This document shows positions 1 to 9,638 of a DNA stretch of 64,000 bases, in pieces; positions within the stretch are counted from its first letter, which is position 1, and each line of letters starts with the position of its first letter. The DNA comes from an uncultured Eubacteriales bacterium (lineage in GTDB: Bacteria > Bacillota > Clostridia > Oscillospirales > Acutalibacteraceae). Below the pieces are notes generated by a model. That model was not told where the DNA came from, ran no database searches, and saw only the letters and a list, made by a program, of their open reading frames with translations. The stretch covers positions 1 to 64,000 of the forward strand of contig CAKSOL010000006.1 in NCBI GenBank assembly GCA_934477125.1, read 5' to 3'. A program made the position numbers and the translations under genes.

Positions 1-284
<284 letters not shown>

Positions 285-295
<11 letters not shown>

Positions 296-1409
296 ACCTA
301 CGAGAATAAAAGTCAGCGAAATTTTTGACGGATATACAGATAACGGCGATGACGGTGTTTTTGCTTATGGCGGCAAATTGGCTATACGTCCGCCGTATCA
401 GAGAGAGTTTGTGTATGACGACGAACAGGCGGAAGCGGTTATCCAAACAGTTTTAAAAGGTTTTCCGCTTAATGTTATGTATTGGGTGAAAACCGGAAAA
501 GAGAGTTACGAGGTTCTTGACGGTCAGCAGAGAACACTTTCTGTAATGCAATATCTTAAACACAAATTTCCTATTACTCTAAACGGACAAAAATATTATT
601 GGGACGCGCTGCCGGACGATAAATACAATTTAATTATGGGTTATGAGTTTACAATTTATATTTGCGAGGGAGAGGAGTCCGAAAAGTTAGAGTGGTTTAA
701 AGTAGTAAATATTGCAGGAGAAAAGCTTTCGGATCAGGAACTCAGAAATTCTGTTTATACCGGGGCATGGCTTTCAGATGCAAAAAGATATTTTTCAAAG
801 CGAGGATGTGCTGCAAAAGGTCTGTCGGATAGGTACATAACAGGAGATCCAAACAGACAAGAGCTGCTTGAAAAAGCATTAAAGGGAATCTGTGGGTTTC
901 AAGAAATCAAGGATATTACTGAATATATGGCAGCGCATAAATCAGATAATGACGCCGATGAATTGTGGCAGTATTTTCAGGATGTTATACATTGGATTGA
1001 AAAAATTTTCCCAAAATATTTCTCGGATATGAAAGGCGTTGATTGGTGCGCACTTTATAACAAGTATCACGGTAATACTTATAATTCTGCAGTTATGAGC
1101 GCGGAAACCAAGCGATTGCATGAGGACGAGGATGTTCAGAAAATAAAGGGTATTTATGAGTATTTGCTATGCAGAGAAACAGATCCTTATGCCGGAAGGC
1201 TGCTGAATATCAGAGCTTTTGATAAGCGTGATAAGCTGGCAGCTTACAGCAGGCAAAACGGAATATGTCCGATTTGCGGCGAGCATTTCGCATTTGAAGA
1301 TATGGAAGGCGATCATATAAAGCCTTGGAGCAAGGGAGGGCATACAACGCCGGAGAATTGTCAAATGTTGTGCCGTGATTGTAACGGTAAAAAAACTGAT
1401 AAATATTAA
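285..1409 (+). CDS. DUF262-HNH nuclease, candidate restriction partner of the upstream methylase
   Basis: A 374-residue protein. The N-terminal half is a DUF262 (GmrSD/ParB-like) domain: PYQREFVYD lies at 37-45 and the nucleotide-binding signature DGQQRT at 79-84. The C-terminus is a canonical HNH endonuclease: zinc cysteines C328/C331 and C363/C366 bracket the D343-H344 metal-binding pair and N358. DUF262 proteins include the type IV enzyme GmrSD and the phosphorothioate-sensing SspE, which use NTP to control DNA cleavage. The ATG follows AAGGAG (271-276) at good spacing and lies inside the end of the methylase frame, giving an 11-base overlap. Codon use is AT-richer than in downstream genes, which suggests transfer. 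A restriction function is an inference from the domains and the methylase neighbour. Confidence 0.82.
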
Positions 1410-1440
1410 GTTATTTGAAGGGAAAACAAAGATGTCATCA

Positions 1441-1649
1441 ATGAAAGAAAAATGCACACCGGCGAGCTTTATCTGCCGGGGGTTACTGTCGGCGATAACG
1501 TCGTTGTCGGTGCGGGCAGCGTTGTAACAAAGGATTTGCCGGATAACGTTGCAGCGGTCGGCAATCCGTGCAGGGTGCTGCGGGAGATAAACGAACACGA
1601 CAGAGAGTATTATTTCAAAAACCGCAAAATCCCGGCAGAGCTGAGATAA
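1441..1649 (+). pseudogene. Internally deleted sugar O-acetyltransferase (Maa/LacA-like) remnant
   Basis: The 65 codons from 1452 begin like the N-terminus of a maltose/galactoside O-acetyltransferase (TGELYLPG) and then jump to the C-terminal hexapeptide repeats of that family (VTVGDNVVVGAGSVVTKDLP, GNPCRVLREI). A functional enzyme has roughly 185-200 residues, so about 120 central residues are missing. The likely original start, ATG at 1441 (Met-Lys-Glu-Lys), is one base out of frame with the rest because the A run at 1448-1452 is short by one. I infer a dead gene with both a deletion and a frameshift, sitting at the edge of the acquired methylase/nuclease island. Confidence 0.7.
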
Positions 1650-1685
1650 GCGGAATTCTGTCAAGGCATCGGGGATTGGGATTAT

Positions 1686-1726
1686 AAAAACAGCGCCGTG
1701 GCAAACTGTATCGTTTGCCCCGGCGT
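1686..1726 (-). terminator. Rho-independent terminator of the YfhO gene
   Basis: The arms CGCCG-GGCAAAC and GTTTGCC-CGGCG pair around a six-base loop. A T-rich run follows on the minus strand, just after the stop at 1744. Confidence 0.7.
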
Positions 1727-1743
1727 GATTTATTGTCAGTCTG

Positions 1744-4641
1744 TTAAATCTCGTGCTTTCCGCGGCGCGGGCGGTCAGACTTTTCGGCGCTTTCGGGCGG
1801 CAGTCCGCCGTCTGCCCGGTCGGATGAATGTTCGCCGGGGCGGTCTGCCTGTCCGTCCGCAGTCGGCGGTGCCTCCTTTCCGAGGTCCTCGAAAACGGAA
1901 TCGTCTATCTTAAACCCTCCGAAAAAGCCGCCGTCCGGGTTCGGAATTTCAATCGGGTCGTCGTCTAAAATACTGCGCGGCTCCTCCTCGGACTCTCCGA
2001 GAGCGGCGAGCCTTGCCTCGGCGATATCGTCCGCGCGCCATTCGCGCAGCATTCGGTCGCCCTCAGGATATTCGACAACCGGCGGTCTGCGGCGAGATGC
2101 GGCAAACCAAATCAGCAGATACATAACCAAAACAACAAAACTGCCGGCAGTTATCAGAATACCGCTGTAAAGTCCCGGAGTTTCATAGCTGAAAACGATT
2201 TCGCTCGTGCCTTTTTCAACCGGAACCGCCATAAAGCCTACGTTTACCTGCTCAATATCAGCCTTTTTGCCGTTTACCGTTACCGACCAGCCCTCATCAT
2301 AGGGAATCTGGAAGTAAACGAGCGACGCGCTTTCGCGGGTTACTCTTGCGGTAAAACGGCTCTTGCCCTCGGTAAAGCTTTCGGCGGCGGTTGCCCTCAG
2401 GCGGGCGCTGTCGGAGGCTAAGGCGTCGTCGGAAAGAGAGAGGGTAACGGAAGGGAGCTTTTCGCCAGTTCCGCCGGAGGTATCGGAAATATCGGAAACA
2501 CCGTCCGAATCGCTTGAGGAATTGCCCTCGGCAGAGGTATTCTCCCCGGTCTGCTCCGTCAGACTGCCGTCGGTTTCATAATCGGAAATGCTGTTATAAT
2601 ACCCTGCGTCCGCAAGATTTTTCATATTTCCGCCGTATTTCTTTATCTGCTCATCGGTCAGCAGAACCGCCTTGAGCATAAGATTTGCGCGGGTTTTTTC
2701 GCTGTAACCGTCGCAGAAATCCTTTGTCATATAATAATCATACGAAACGCCGTAGGGAACATAATTTTTGTTTTCGTAAATATAATATCCGCCGGAGGTT
2801 TTAACATATTCCCAGCCCGGCATCTGCGCCTCGCCGTCGTCGTTTTCAAAGCGGTCGCCGTCGGTTCGGTTGAGCAGGTATTTAACCGCGAGCAGGGGTC
2901 TCAGCGCCGAATTTTCGGTTGAGGGGCGGCTCGCAACGTCGCGGCTCTCGCCGACATACTTATAGAAATTCATAATCGAGGCAGGGACAATCGAATGGAA
3001 AGAGTTGATGCTCGGAAGTCCGAGATACATTCCGGTGTTGTCAACGCCGTCGTAAACGTCAATACGCCAGGTGCCGTCATAATCAAGGTCAACCTTGCCC
3101 TCAATCATCCGGTCGATCATAACATCCTTTATCTCATAGGAATGGGAACGCCCCGTAGCGATAAAAACGTTGCCGTAGATAACCGAGAACACGCATACCA
3201 GCGCGGTTGAGCTGCAGATAAAGGCGTTTCTGTTCCGCTTATGCTCGCCGAGCAGCAGCCGCAGGACGATAAGCCCCAGAACCGCAATCGCAGCGGTCGC
3301 CCAAAAGCGGTACATATAGGTGTTTTCGCTGTCCGGAGTGTAAAGCCCGAACTTGAGTATCAGCTTTTCCGGGTCAGCCGCATTTTTCATCGCCTCGGTG
3401 TCCTTCTGCGGGAAAAAGCCGATAGTCAGCGCAAACGCGAGGGTTATTCCGAAGGTCCAGCGCCAGCCGGTTTTCCAGTCGGCAGTCTGCTCCTCGCTTA
3501 AAATCGCCGTTACAAGGCACATAATCAGTATCGGCATATAGAACCAGCGCGCGTAATACGAGGTGTTGAAGGCATAAAACGCGCTGTTGAGAACCGGAAC
3601 CATCGCCATAAAGACGCAGATTCCGATAAGCCGCTTCTGCCAGCTGCCGCGCTTTGAGGAGAACCAGGTGAATACCCCTGCCATACTGAAAACCGGCAGC
3701 CATCCTCCGAGCGACGACCATTTGACATCCGCGCCGGGGAAAAACACCGGTCTTGCAGGCAGGTCGGGCGGGAAAAAGAAGCACTCGATAATGTTTAGAT
3801 AAATCTGCTCCTTGCCGTACATAATGGCGTTCCAGCCGTTGAACAGCTGGAGCTGGGATATTCTGCCGTTGCCGAGAATGGCGAGAACCGAGGGCAGCAG
3901 CAGAAACGCCGAAACGCCGACCCCGATAACCGCCTCGAAAAGCAGAGCCAGAAAGCGCGGAAAACGCAGCTTTACCGCGCCGGAGCATACTCTGACGAAG
4001 AAATAAATAATGCAGAAAACCGCCATACCGAAAAAGAAGAAGTAATTCACAACCGCGCTGAGCGCCACGGCGAGCGCAAAGCAGCCGCGCCGGTTTTCGG
4101 TTAAAAACAGCTCAAGCGCGAGCAGCAGCAGCGGAAAAACGATTATCGGCTCATGAAAATGATTGAAAAATACGTTATAAACCGAAAAGCCGGAAAAGGC
4201 ATAGAGCAGACCGCCGAGCCTCGCCGCCTCGGGCGTTTTGGTAAAGCGGCGCAGATAGCAGTAAGCCGTAAGAGCGGCGCAGGCGAATTTCAGTATCAGC
4301 AGCGGACCCATAAGATAGGGAACAAAGCTGTTCGGAAAGGGAATGGTAAGCCAGAAAAACGGACTTCCCAAAAGGTAAAAGCTGTATGACCCGATAAAAT
4401 TCGCTCCGAGGTCGGTAATGGTGCTCCAGCCGATGTTTCCGCTTTTTATCGCCGCGTGGCAGAGCTTGTAAAACGGTATCTGCTGAACGTTGAAATCGCC
4501 GAAAAATGTAAAATACCCCTCGCTCAGCGCCATATAGGGAACAAAAAATGCGGCGGCGGTTATCAGAGCCGCAAAAAAGGTTGAAAGTCGTTTTTCTTTA
4601 CGCGGGCGCAGCGTTACCGCCCGGCTTTCGGAAAAGAGCAT
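1744..4641 (-). CDS. YfhO-family integral membrane protein
   Basis: A 965-residue polytopic protein. About a dozen hydrophobic segments fill the first 500 residues, beginning with FFAALITAAAFFVPYMAL and FFGDFNVQQIPFYK. An extracytoplasmic domain follows, and there is a last helix near residue 820. The layout and the sequence around YSFYLLGSPFFW and YAFSGFSVYNVFFNH match YfhO, a family related to GT-C glycosyltransferases. In other Firmicutes YfhO takes part in glycosylating teichoic acids or related cell-surface polymers, so a similar role is inferred here. The C-terminal tail of about 140 residues is acidic and Pro/Gly-rich and looks cytoplasmic and disordered. AAAGGAG precedes the ATG. The gene is monocistronic and divergent from the HD-nucleotidase operon. 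Confidence 0.85.
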   Translation of the reverse strand: MLFSESRAVTLRPRKEKRLSTFFAALITAAAFFVPYMALSEGYFTFFGDFNVQQIPFYKLCHAAIKSGNIGWSTITDLGANFIGSYSFYLLGSPFFWLTIPFPNSFVPYLMGPLLILKFACAALTAYCYLRRFTKTPEAARLGGLLYAFSGFSVYNVFFNHFHEPIIVFPLLLLALELFLTENRRGCFALAVALSAVVNYFFFFGMAVFCIIYFFVRVCSGAVKLRFPRFLALLFEAVIGVGVSAFLLLPSVLAILGNGRISQLQLFNGWNAIMYGKEQIYLNIIECFFFPPDLPARPVFFPGADVKWSSLGGWLPVFSMAGVFTWFSSKRGSWQKRLIGICVFMAMVPVLNSAFYAFNTSYYARWFYMPILIMCLVTAILSEEQTADWKTGWRWTFGITLAFALTIGFFPQKDTEAMKNAADPEKLILKFGLYTPDSENTYMYRFWATAAIAVLGLIVLRLLLGEHKRNRNAFICSSTALVCVFSVIYGNVFIATGRSHSYEIKDVMIDRMIEGKVDLDYDGTWRIDVYDGVDNTGMYLGLPSINSFHSIVPASIMNFYKYVGESRDVASRPSTENSALRPLLAVKYLLNRTDGDRFENDDGEAQMPGWEYVKTSGGYYIYENKNYVPYGVSYDYYMTKDFCDGYSEKTRANLMLKAVLLTDEQIKKYGGNMKNLADAGYYNSISDYETDGSLTEQTGENTSAEGNSSSDSDGVSDISDTSGGTGEKLPSVTLSLSDDALASDSARLRATAAESFTEGKSRFTARVTRESASLVYFQIPYDEGWSVTVNGKKADIEQVNVGFMAVPVEKGTSEIVFSYETPGLYSGILITAGSFVVLVMYLLIWFAASRRRPPVVEYPEGDRMLREWRADDIAEARLAALGESEEEPRSILDDDPIEIPNPDGGFFGGFKIDDSVFEDLGKEAPPTADGQADRPGEHSSDRADGGLPPESAEKSDRPRRGKHEI

Positions 4642-4704
4642 ACCAAAACTCCTTTTTTACCTCGCCGCAGCGCGCCATTTTGCCGCTGCGGCGGAAATTT
4701 CTTA

Positions 4705-4732
4705 TTGATATTATATCAAAAAATGATATAAT
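4705..4732 (+). promoter_or_regulatory. Sigma-A promoter of the 4788-11269 operon
   Basis: TTGATA (4705-4710) and TATAAT (4727-4732) are separated by 16 bases, 55 bases before the first start codon. The spacer and -10 box also form an imperfect inverted repeat (ATTATATC, GATATAAT). Confidence 0.75.
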
Positions 4733-4787
4733 GTTCAATAGACAATACGTCAGTATCCTTAGAGTATTTAACCCGGAAGTGAAAAAT

Positions 4788-5357
4788 ATGTATCATTTTT
4801 ATGCTATGCTCTCGCGGATGAAAAATATTTACCGCTGGGGGCTTATGCGCAATACGCGAAATGAAAATCTCAGCGAGCACAGCCTTGAGACCGCTTTTAT
4901 AGCTCACGCGCTCGCGGTTATCCGCAACCGCCGGTTCGGAGGGAACACAGACCCCTGCCGCGTTGCCGCCGCCGCTATGTTTCACGACACGAGCGAGATT
5001 ATAACCGGCGATATGCCGACTCCGATAAAATATTATAACGAGGAGCTGCGCCGCGCCTATAAGGAAATCGAGGCTACCGCCTGCGACCGGCTGACCGATA
5101 TGCTGCCGGAGGATATGAGGGAGGATTTTATGCCGCTTTATTATCCCGACGGCGAGACCGAGCGTTTGGTTAAGGCGGCGGATAAAATATCCGCGCTGAT
5201 AAAATGCACCGAGGAGCTGAATATGGGCAACCGCGAGTTTTCCGCAGCCGCAGAGTCAACCCGCAGGGCGGTTGAGGAAATGCAGCTGCCGGAGGCGCAG
5301 GTTTTCTTAAATGAGTTTATGGAAAGCTTTTCGCTTACTCTTGACGAACAGCAATAA
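4788..5357 (+). CDS. HD-domain 5'-nucleotidase, YfbR family
   Basis: A 189-residue HD phosphohydrolase. The metal ligands of the family are in place: H31 (SEHS), H66-D67 (FHDTSE) and D132 (AADKISALIK). R16-W17 match the residues that select 2'-deoxynucleotides in E. coli YfbR, and E70 is the catalytic acid position. The expected activity is dephosphorylation of dNMPs in the cytosol for nucleotide salvage. The open frame extends far upstream through the opposite gene, but homology begins at MYHFYAML. That ATG (4788) has a weak GGAAG site and sits 55 bases after the promoter, so it is the chosen start. First gene of a seven-gene operon. Confidence 0.85.
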   Translation: MYHFYAMLSRMKNIYRWGLMRNTRNENLSEHSLETAFIAHALAVIRNRRFGGNTDPCRVAAAAMFHDTSEIITGDMPTPIKYYNEELRRAYKEIEATACDRLTDMLPEDMREDFMPLYYPDGETERLVKAADKISALIKCTEELNMGNREFSAAAESTRRAVEEMQLPEAQVFLNEFMESFSLTLDEQQ

Positions 5358-5373
5358 AAAGGGGGACTTTTAA

Positions 5374-6135
5374 ATGATTGAACAGAAGGCTATGGCGTAT
5401 GTTAATATGTACGGCGTATTGGGTTCGCTTGAGAGCCTGTGTAAAATTGACGAAAAGGCGCGGGAAATCCTGAAAGGGCTTAAAAAGCCGGTAACGCTCT
5501 GCTTTTCGGTTAAGGGCGGACCCTGCTGCTCCTTTTCCTTTTCGCAGAACGGCTGCGTTTTTTCGGAGGGGGACGCCGGCGGACTTAAAATGAGCTTTTC
5601 CTCGCCGGAAAAGTTCAACGCGCTTATAAACGAGTCGAAGCCGGGACTGCCGGTTCGCAATCCAGTCGGAACGCTCGCCTTTCTCGCCGGAACCTTTACA
5701 AAGCTTACCGACCGGCTCAACGAGGTTTTAAGACCTGCCGCCGGAGCTATGGATAACCGCGCCTTTTTCGAGGAAAACACGCTTATGACAATGTATGTTT
5801 TAGCAGGCGCAATAGCGGCGCTTGCCAATACCGACAGCATTTCAAGGCAGTCCGCCGCGGCAACGCCGGACGGCGACGTAAGCCTCGGAATAAAGGATAC
5901 CGCGTCCGTTACGCTGAGGGTTAAAAATCATCATTTTACCGCTCTGCGCGCGCCCTCGGAAAATCCGCGCGCCGTTATGGAGTTTGCCGACATCGACCTT
6001 GCCGCCGGACTTTTCGCCGGAAAGGTCGCAACCGTGAACGAGCTTTGCCGGGGAAATATCCGCCTTGCCGGTATGCTTTCAATGGTGGATAATATCAACC
6101 GTATTCTTGACCGCGCCGCGGTATATCTCTCCTGA
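5374..6135 (+). CDS. SCP2-like sterol-carrier-fold protein of unknown role
   Basis: A 253-residue soluble protein. The stretch at about residues 38-115, a beta-rich segment ending in LNEVLRP, resembles the SCP2 lipid-carrier fold seen in many uncharacterised clostridial proteins. It includes PVTLCFSVKGG and GLKMSFSSPEKFNALI. The second half (TASVTLRVKNHHFTALRAP onward) may be a repeat of the same type. No catalytic motif is visible. The start follows AAAGGGGG, 16 bases after the nucleotidase stop. The next gene is a class III aminotransferase 14 bases on, so the product may carry or bind a hydrophobic substrate for that enzyme, but this is a guess. Confidence 0.5.
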   Translation: MIEQKAMAYVNMYGVLGSLESLCKIDEKAREILKGLKKPVTLCFSVKGGPCCSFSFSQNGCVFSEGDAGGLKMSFSSPEKFNALINESKPGLPVRNPVGTLAFLAGTFTKLTDRLNEVLRPAAGAMDNRAFFEENTLMTMYVLAGAIAALANTDSISRQSAAATPDGDVSLGIKDTASVTLRVKNHHFTALRAPSENPRAVMEFADIDLAAGLFAGKVATVNELCRGNIRLAGMLSMVDNINRILDRAAVYLS

Positions 6136-6149
6136 GGAGGAAACGAAAA

Positions 6150-7409
6150 ATGAGCAGATTTCCAGAATATGACCACACCGAAAGCCGCGCCTGGTTCGAC
6201 CGCGCGCTGAAGGTTATTCCGTCCGGAGTTTACGGGCATTTAGGCCCCGGCGAGGGACTTTTTCTCCCGATAGAGAAATGGCCGCTTATCAGCTCCCGCG
6301 CCGATGGTACCTACTTCTGGGATATGGACGGCAACCGTTATCTCGACCTTATGTGCGCCTACGGACCGAACGTTCTCGGCTATAACGACCCCGATGTTGA
6401 CGCGGCGGCTCTCGAACAGCTTAAAAAGGGCAACTGCACCACCGCGCCTTCCTATAAAATGATTGAATGTGCGGAAATGCTTGTCGATACGGTAGCCTGC
6501 GCCGACTGGGCTTACTTTATGAAGAACGGAACCGACGCTACGACCTTTGCGGTTATGTGCGCAAGAGCGGCGACCGGCAGAAAAAAGGTGCTTTTCTTCA
6601 AGGGTTATTACCACGGCAACGACCCATGGGCAATGCGCGCGGATTATCCCGGTATTCTCCCGGAGGACGTTGCGAACAATGTTATAGTTCCATGGTTCGA
6701 CCTTGAGGCTATGCAGCAGGCATACGATGAATGCGGCGGAGACGTTGCGGCAGTAATCGCGCAGCCCTATGACCACGGTAATTTTTACGATAACACCTGC
6801 GCCGACCACGAAAAATGGCAGAGCGTCCGCGATTTCTGCGATAAGCATAATATGCTGCTGATAATCGACGACGTTCGCGCCGGTTTCCGGCTCGACCTTG
6901 CCGGCAGCGACCATTATTACGGCATAAAGGCGGATATAATCTGCTTCTGCAAGGCGCTTGCAAACGGCTATAATATGTCCGCCGCCTGCGGAGGAGAGCA
7001 TTTAAAGGCGGCTGCCTCCTCGCTTTCGTTTACCGGCTCCTACTGGATGAGCGCGGTTCCTTTTGCCGCCTGCATTGCCTGCGTTGAGAAGATGAAGCGG
7101 CTCGATACTCCGAAGCTGTTCAGGGAAACCGGCAAAAAGCTGACCTCGGCTTTCAGCGCCGCCGCCGAGCGCCATGGCTTTAATCTTGCGGTTTCGGGCG
7201 AGCCTGCGCTGTTCTATTTAAGGCTTACCGACGACGACAGCCTTATGCTGCATCAGGAATGGATAGCCGAATGTGTTTCAAGAGGACTTTTCTTAGCCTC
7301 GCACCATAACCATTTCATAAACGCGGCAATAACGGATGAGGATATCGCCCTCGCCGCCGACATTGCGGACGACGCCTTTGCGGCGCTCGCCGAAAAGCAT
7401 GGGAGGTAA
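6150..7409 (+). CDS. Class III PLP aminotransferase, glutamate-1-semialdehyde aminomutase-like
   Basis: A 419-residue fold-type I PLP enzyme resembling HemL. The PLP lysine is K268 (CFCKALANGY). D240 in IIDDVRAGFR contacts the pyridine nitrogen. The NGTDATTFAVMCARAATGR and KGYYHGNDPW segments match the phosphate-binding and substrate regions of the glutamate-1-semialdehyde aminomutase group. No other tetrapyrrole gene is nearby, so a true HemL role is doubtful, and the substrate cannot be told from sequence. GGAGG precedes the ATG. It lies between the SCP2-like gene and metY, with only four bases before metY. Confidence 0.75.
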   Translation: MSRFPEYDHTESRAWFDRALKVIPSGVYGHLGPGEGLFLPIEKWPLISSRADGTYFWDMDGNRYLDLMCAYGPNVLGYNDPDVDAAALEQLKKGNCTTAPSYKMIECAEMLVDTVACADWAYFMKNGTDATTFAVMCARAATGRKKVLFFKGYYHGNDPWAMRADYPGILPEDVANNVIVPWFDLEAMQQAYDECGGDVAAVIAQPYDHGNFYDNTCADHEKWQSVRDFCDKHNMLLIIDDVRAGFRLDLAGSDHYYGIKADIICFCKALANGYNMSAACGGEHLKAAASSLSFTGSYWMSAVPFAACIACVEKMKRLDTPKLFRETGKKLTSAFSAAAERHGFNLAVSGEPALFYLRLTDDDSLMLHQEWIAECVSRGLFLASHHNHFINAAITDEDIALAADIADDAFAALAEKHGR

Positions 7410-7413
7410 AATA

Positions 7414-8697
7414 ATGAGCAATTACAGAATTGAAACGAAGTGCGTTCAGAGCGGCTATACGCCTAAAAACGGCGAACCGCGCGAAATTCCGATATGTCAG
7501 AGCACTACCTTTAAGTACGACACAAGCTCGGATATGGGAAAGCTTTTCGACCTTGAGGCGAGCGGATATTTCTATTCGCGCCTGCAAAACCCGACTAACG
7601 ACTGCGTTGCCGCGAAGATATGCGATATGGAGGGAGGAACGGCGGCAATGCTGACCTCCTCCGGTCAGGCGGCGAACTTTTTCGCGGTTTTCAATATTGC
7701 CTCCTGCGGCGACCATGTTGTCGCAAGCTCCTCTGTCTACGGCGGAACATATAACCTGTTTGCGGTCACTATGAAGCGAATGGGGGTTGAATTCACATTT
7801 GTTTCTCCCGATTGCTCCGATGAGGAGCTTGCCGCCGCGTTCCGCTCGAATACAAAGGCGGTTTTCGGAGAAACCGTTGCAAATCCGGCGCTCACGGTGC
7901 TTGATATTGAAAAATTCGCCGCTGCCGCTCATTCTCACGGCGTTCCGCTTATTATCGACAACACCTTTGCAACCCCGGTAAACTGCCGCCCGTTTGAATG
8001 GGGCGCGGATATAGTTACCCATTCGACAACGAAGTATATGGACGGTCACGGCGCGGCGGTCGGCGGCTGCATAGTCGATTCGGGAAAGTTCGACTGGACG
8101 AAGTATCCCGATAAATTCCCCGGACTCTGCACTCCGGACGAAAGCTATCACGGCGTAACCTACACCGAGCGGTTCGGCATCGGCGGAGCATATATAACCA
8201 AGGCGACGGTTCAGCTTATGCGCGACCTCGGCTCAATTCAGGCGCCGCAGAACGCATTTCTGCTTAATTTGGGGCTTGAAAGCCTGCACGTCCGTATGCG
8301 CCGACACTGCGAAAACGCGCTCAGCGTTGCGAAATATCTTCAGACCGACCCGCGTGTAAGCTGGGTCAGCTATCCGGGACTTGAGGGGGATAAGTATTAT
8401 GCTCTCGCTCAAAAATATCTCCCGGACGGCGTTTGCGGAGTTGTCAGCTTCGGAATAAAGGGCGGCAGAGCGGCTGCGGAGAAATTCATGCGCGGACTGC
8501 GGCTTGCCGCGATAGAAACCCACGTTGCCGACGCGCGCACTTGCTGTCTGCACCCTGCAAGCTCAACCCACCGCCAGATGAACGACGAGGAGCTTGCCGC
8601 CGCAGGCGTGCCGTCAGATTTGGTGCGCTTTTCCTGCGGAATAGAGAACGCCGAGGATTTGATAGAGGATATCCGTCAGGCACTCGCCGGAATTTAA
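7414..8697 (+). CDS. metY: O-acetylhomoserine sulfhydrylase (MetY type)
   Basis: A 427-residue Cys/Met-metabolism PLP enzyme. The PLP lysine is K207 in THSTTKYMDGHG. The Y-x-R element is YFYSRLQNPT (52-61), and the long insert KFPGLCTPDESYHG is typical of O-acetylhomoserine sulfhydrylases. The expected reaction joins O-acetylhomoserine with sulfide (or methanethiol) to homocysteine (or methionine). The ATG at 7414 follows GGGAGG; an upstream in-frame ATG inside the aminotransferase gene is ignored. The partner enzyme that makes O-acetylhomoserine is encoded 11 bases downstream, which supports the substrate call. Confidence 0.88.
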   Translation: MSNYRIETKCVQSGYTPKNGEPREIPICQSTTFKYDTSSDMGKLFDLEASGYFYSRLQNPTNDCVAAKICDMEGGTAAMLTSSGQAANFFAVFNIASCGDHVVASSSVYGGTYNLFAVTMKRMGVEFTFVSPDCSDEELAAAFRSNTKAVFGETVANPALTVLDIEKFAAAAHSHGVPLIIDNTFATPVNCRPFEWGADIVTHSTTKYMDGHGAAVGGCIVDSGKFDWTKYPDKFPGLCTPDESYHGVTYTERFGIGGAYITKATVQLMRDLGSIQAPQNAFLLNLGLESLHVRMRRHCENALSVAKYLQTDPRVSWVSYPGLEGDKYYALAQKYLPDGVCGVVSFGIKGGRAAAEKFMRGLRLAAIETHVADARTCCLHPASSTHRQMNDEELAAAGVPSDLVRFSCGIENAEDLIEDIRQALAGI

Positions 8698-8707
8698 GGT
8701 TCTGCCT

Positions 8708-9634
8708 ATGCCGATAAAAATACCTAACGACCTGCCGGCGGTTAAAACGCTGGCGGAGGAGAATATCTTTGTTATGACCGAAACGCGCGCCATAACTCAG
8801 GATATCCGTCCGCTTAAAATTCTGCTGCTCAACCTGATGCCGAAAAAGATTGAAACCGAAACCCAGCTTTCGCGGCTGCTCGGAAACTCGCCGTTACAGG
8901 TTGACCTTACCTTGCTGCACACCCGGTCGCACCGCTCGAAAAACACCTCTGCGGCGCATCTTTTCACCTTTTACAAGACCTTTGACGAGGTTGAGGGCGA
9001 AACCTTTGACGGAATGATAATAACCGGCGCGCCGGTTGAGCTTATGCCGTTTGAGGAGGTTGAATACTGGGAGGAGCTCTGCGAAATAATGGAATGGAGC
9101 AAGAGCCATGTTCACTCCGTTTTCCATATCTGCTGGGGCGCGCAGGCAGGGCTTTATTACCATTTCGGGATAAAAAAGCATCTTCTGCCCAAAAAGCTTT
9201 CGGGCGTTTTTCCGCATAGAGTCGATTATAAGCGCTCTATCCTTTTCCGCGGGTTTGACGACAGCTTTATGGTGCCGCAGTCGAGGAACACGACCGTTTA
9301 CGCCGAGGAAATAAATGCCGTTTCGCAGCTGCGTATTCTCGCGTCGGGCGAGAACGGCGACCCTTATGTTATATCAACTGCCGGGGGACGGCAGATTTTC
9401 GTAACCGGACATTCGGAATACGACGCGGAAACCCTCAAAAACGAGTATTTCCGGGACAGACAGGCAGGGCTGCGCCCGGAAATTCCGAAAAACTATTTCC
9501 CGGATGACGATATATCCTTAGAGCCGGTTTGCAGCTGGCGGTCAAACGCCAATCTGCTCTATTCAAACTGGCTTAACTATTTTGTTTACCAGACAACGCC
9601 CTATAATATTTCGGAGATAAAGGCGGGGAAGTGA
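8708..9634 (+). CDS. metAA: Homoserine O-acetyltransferase, MetA family
   Basis: A 308-residue member of the MetA (HTS) family. The catalytic residues are C142 (HICWGAQ), H235 and E237 (GHSEYD). Residue 111 is Glu (GAPVELMPFEEV). In this family Glu at 111 goes with acetyl-CoA use and Gly with succinyl-CoA, so the product should be O-acetylhomoserine. That is the substrate of the preceding MetY, and the two genes form the core of methionine synthesis by direct sulfhydrylation. The ribosome site is weak (AAGG about ten bases before the ATG), so coupling to metY translation is likely. Confidence 0.9.
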   Translation: MPIKIPNDLPAVKTLAEENIFVMTETRAITQDIRPLKILLLNLMPKKIETETQLSRLLGNSPLQVDLTLLHTRSHRSKNTSAAHLFTFYKTFDEVEGETFDGMIITGAPVELMPFEEVEYWEELCEIMEWSKSHVHSVFHICWGAQAGLYYHFGIKKHLLPKKLSGVFPHRVDYKRSILFRGFDDSFMVPQSRNTTVYAEEINAVSQLRILASGENGDPYVISTAGGRQIFVTGHSEYDAETLKNEYFRDRQAGLRPEIPKNYFPDDDISLEPVCSWRSNANLLYSNWLNYFVYQTTPYNISEIKAGK

Positions 9635-9638
9635 GATT

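Noticed and set aside
1698..1913. Small Arg-rich plus-strand protein
   Set aside because: It runs across the YfhO terminator and the 3' end of yfhO on the other strand and has no ribosome site.
6150..7409. True hemL
   Set aside because: No other tetrapyrrole genes are nearby and the protein is linked to methionine genes. The fold is clear but the substrate is not, so no symbol was assigned.
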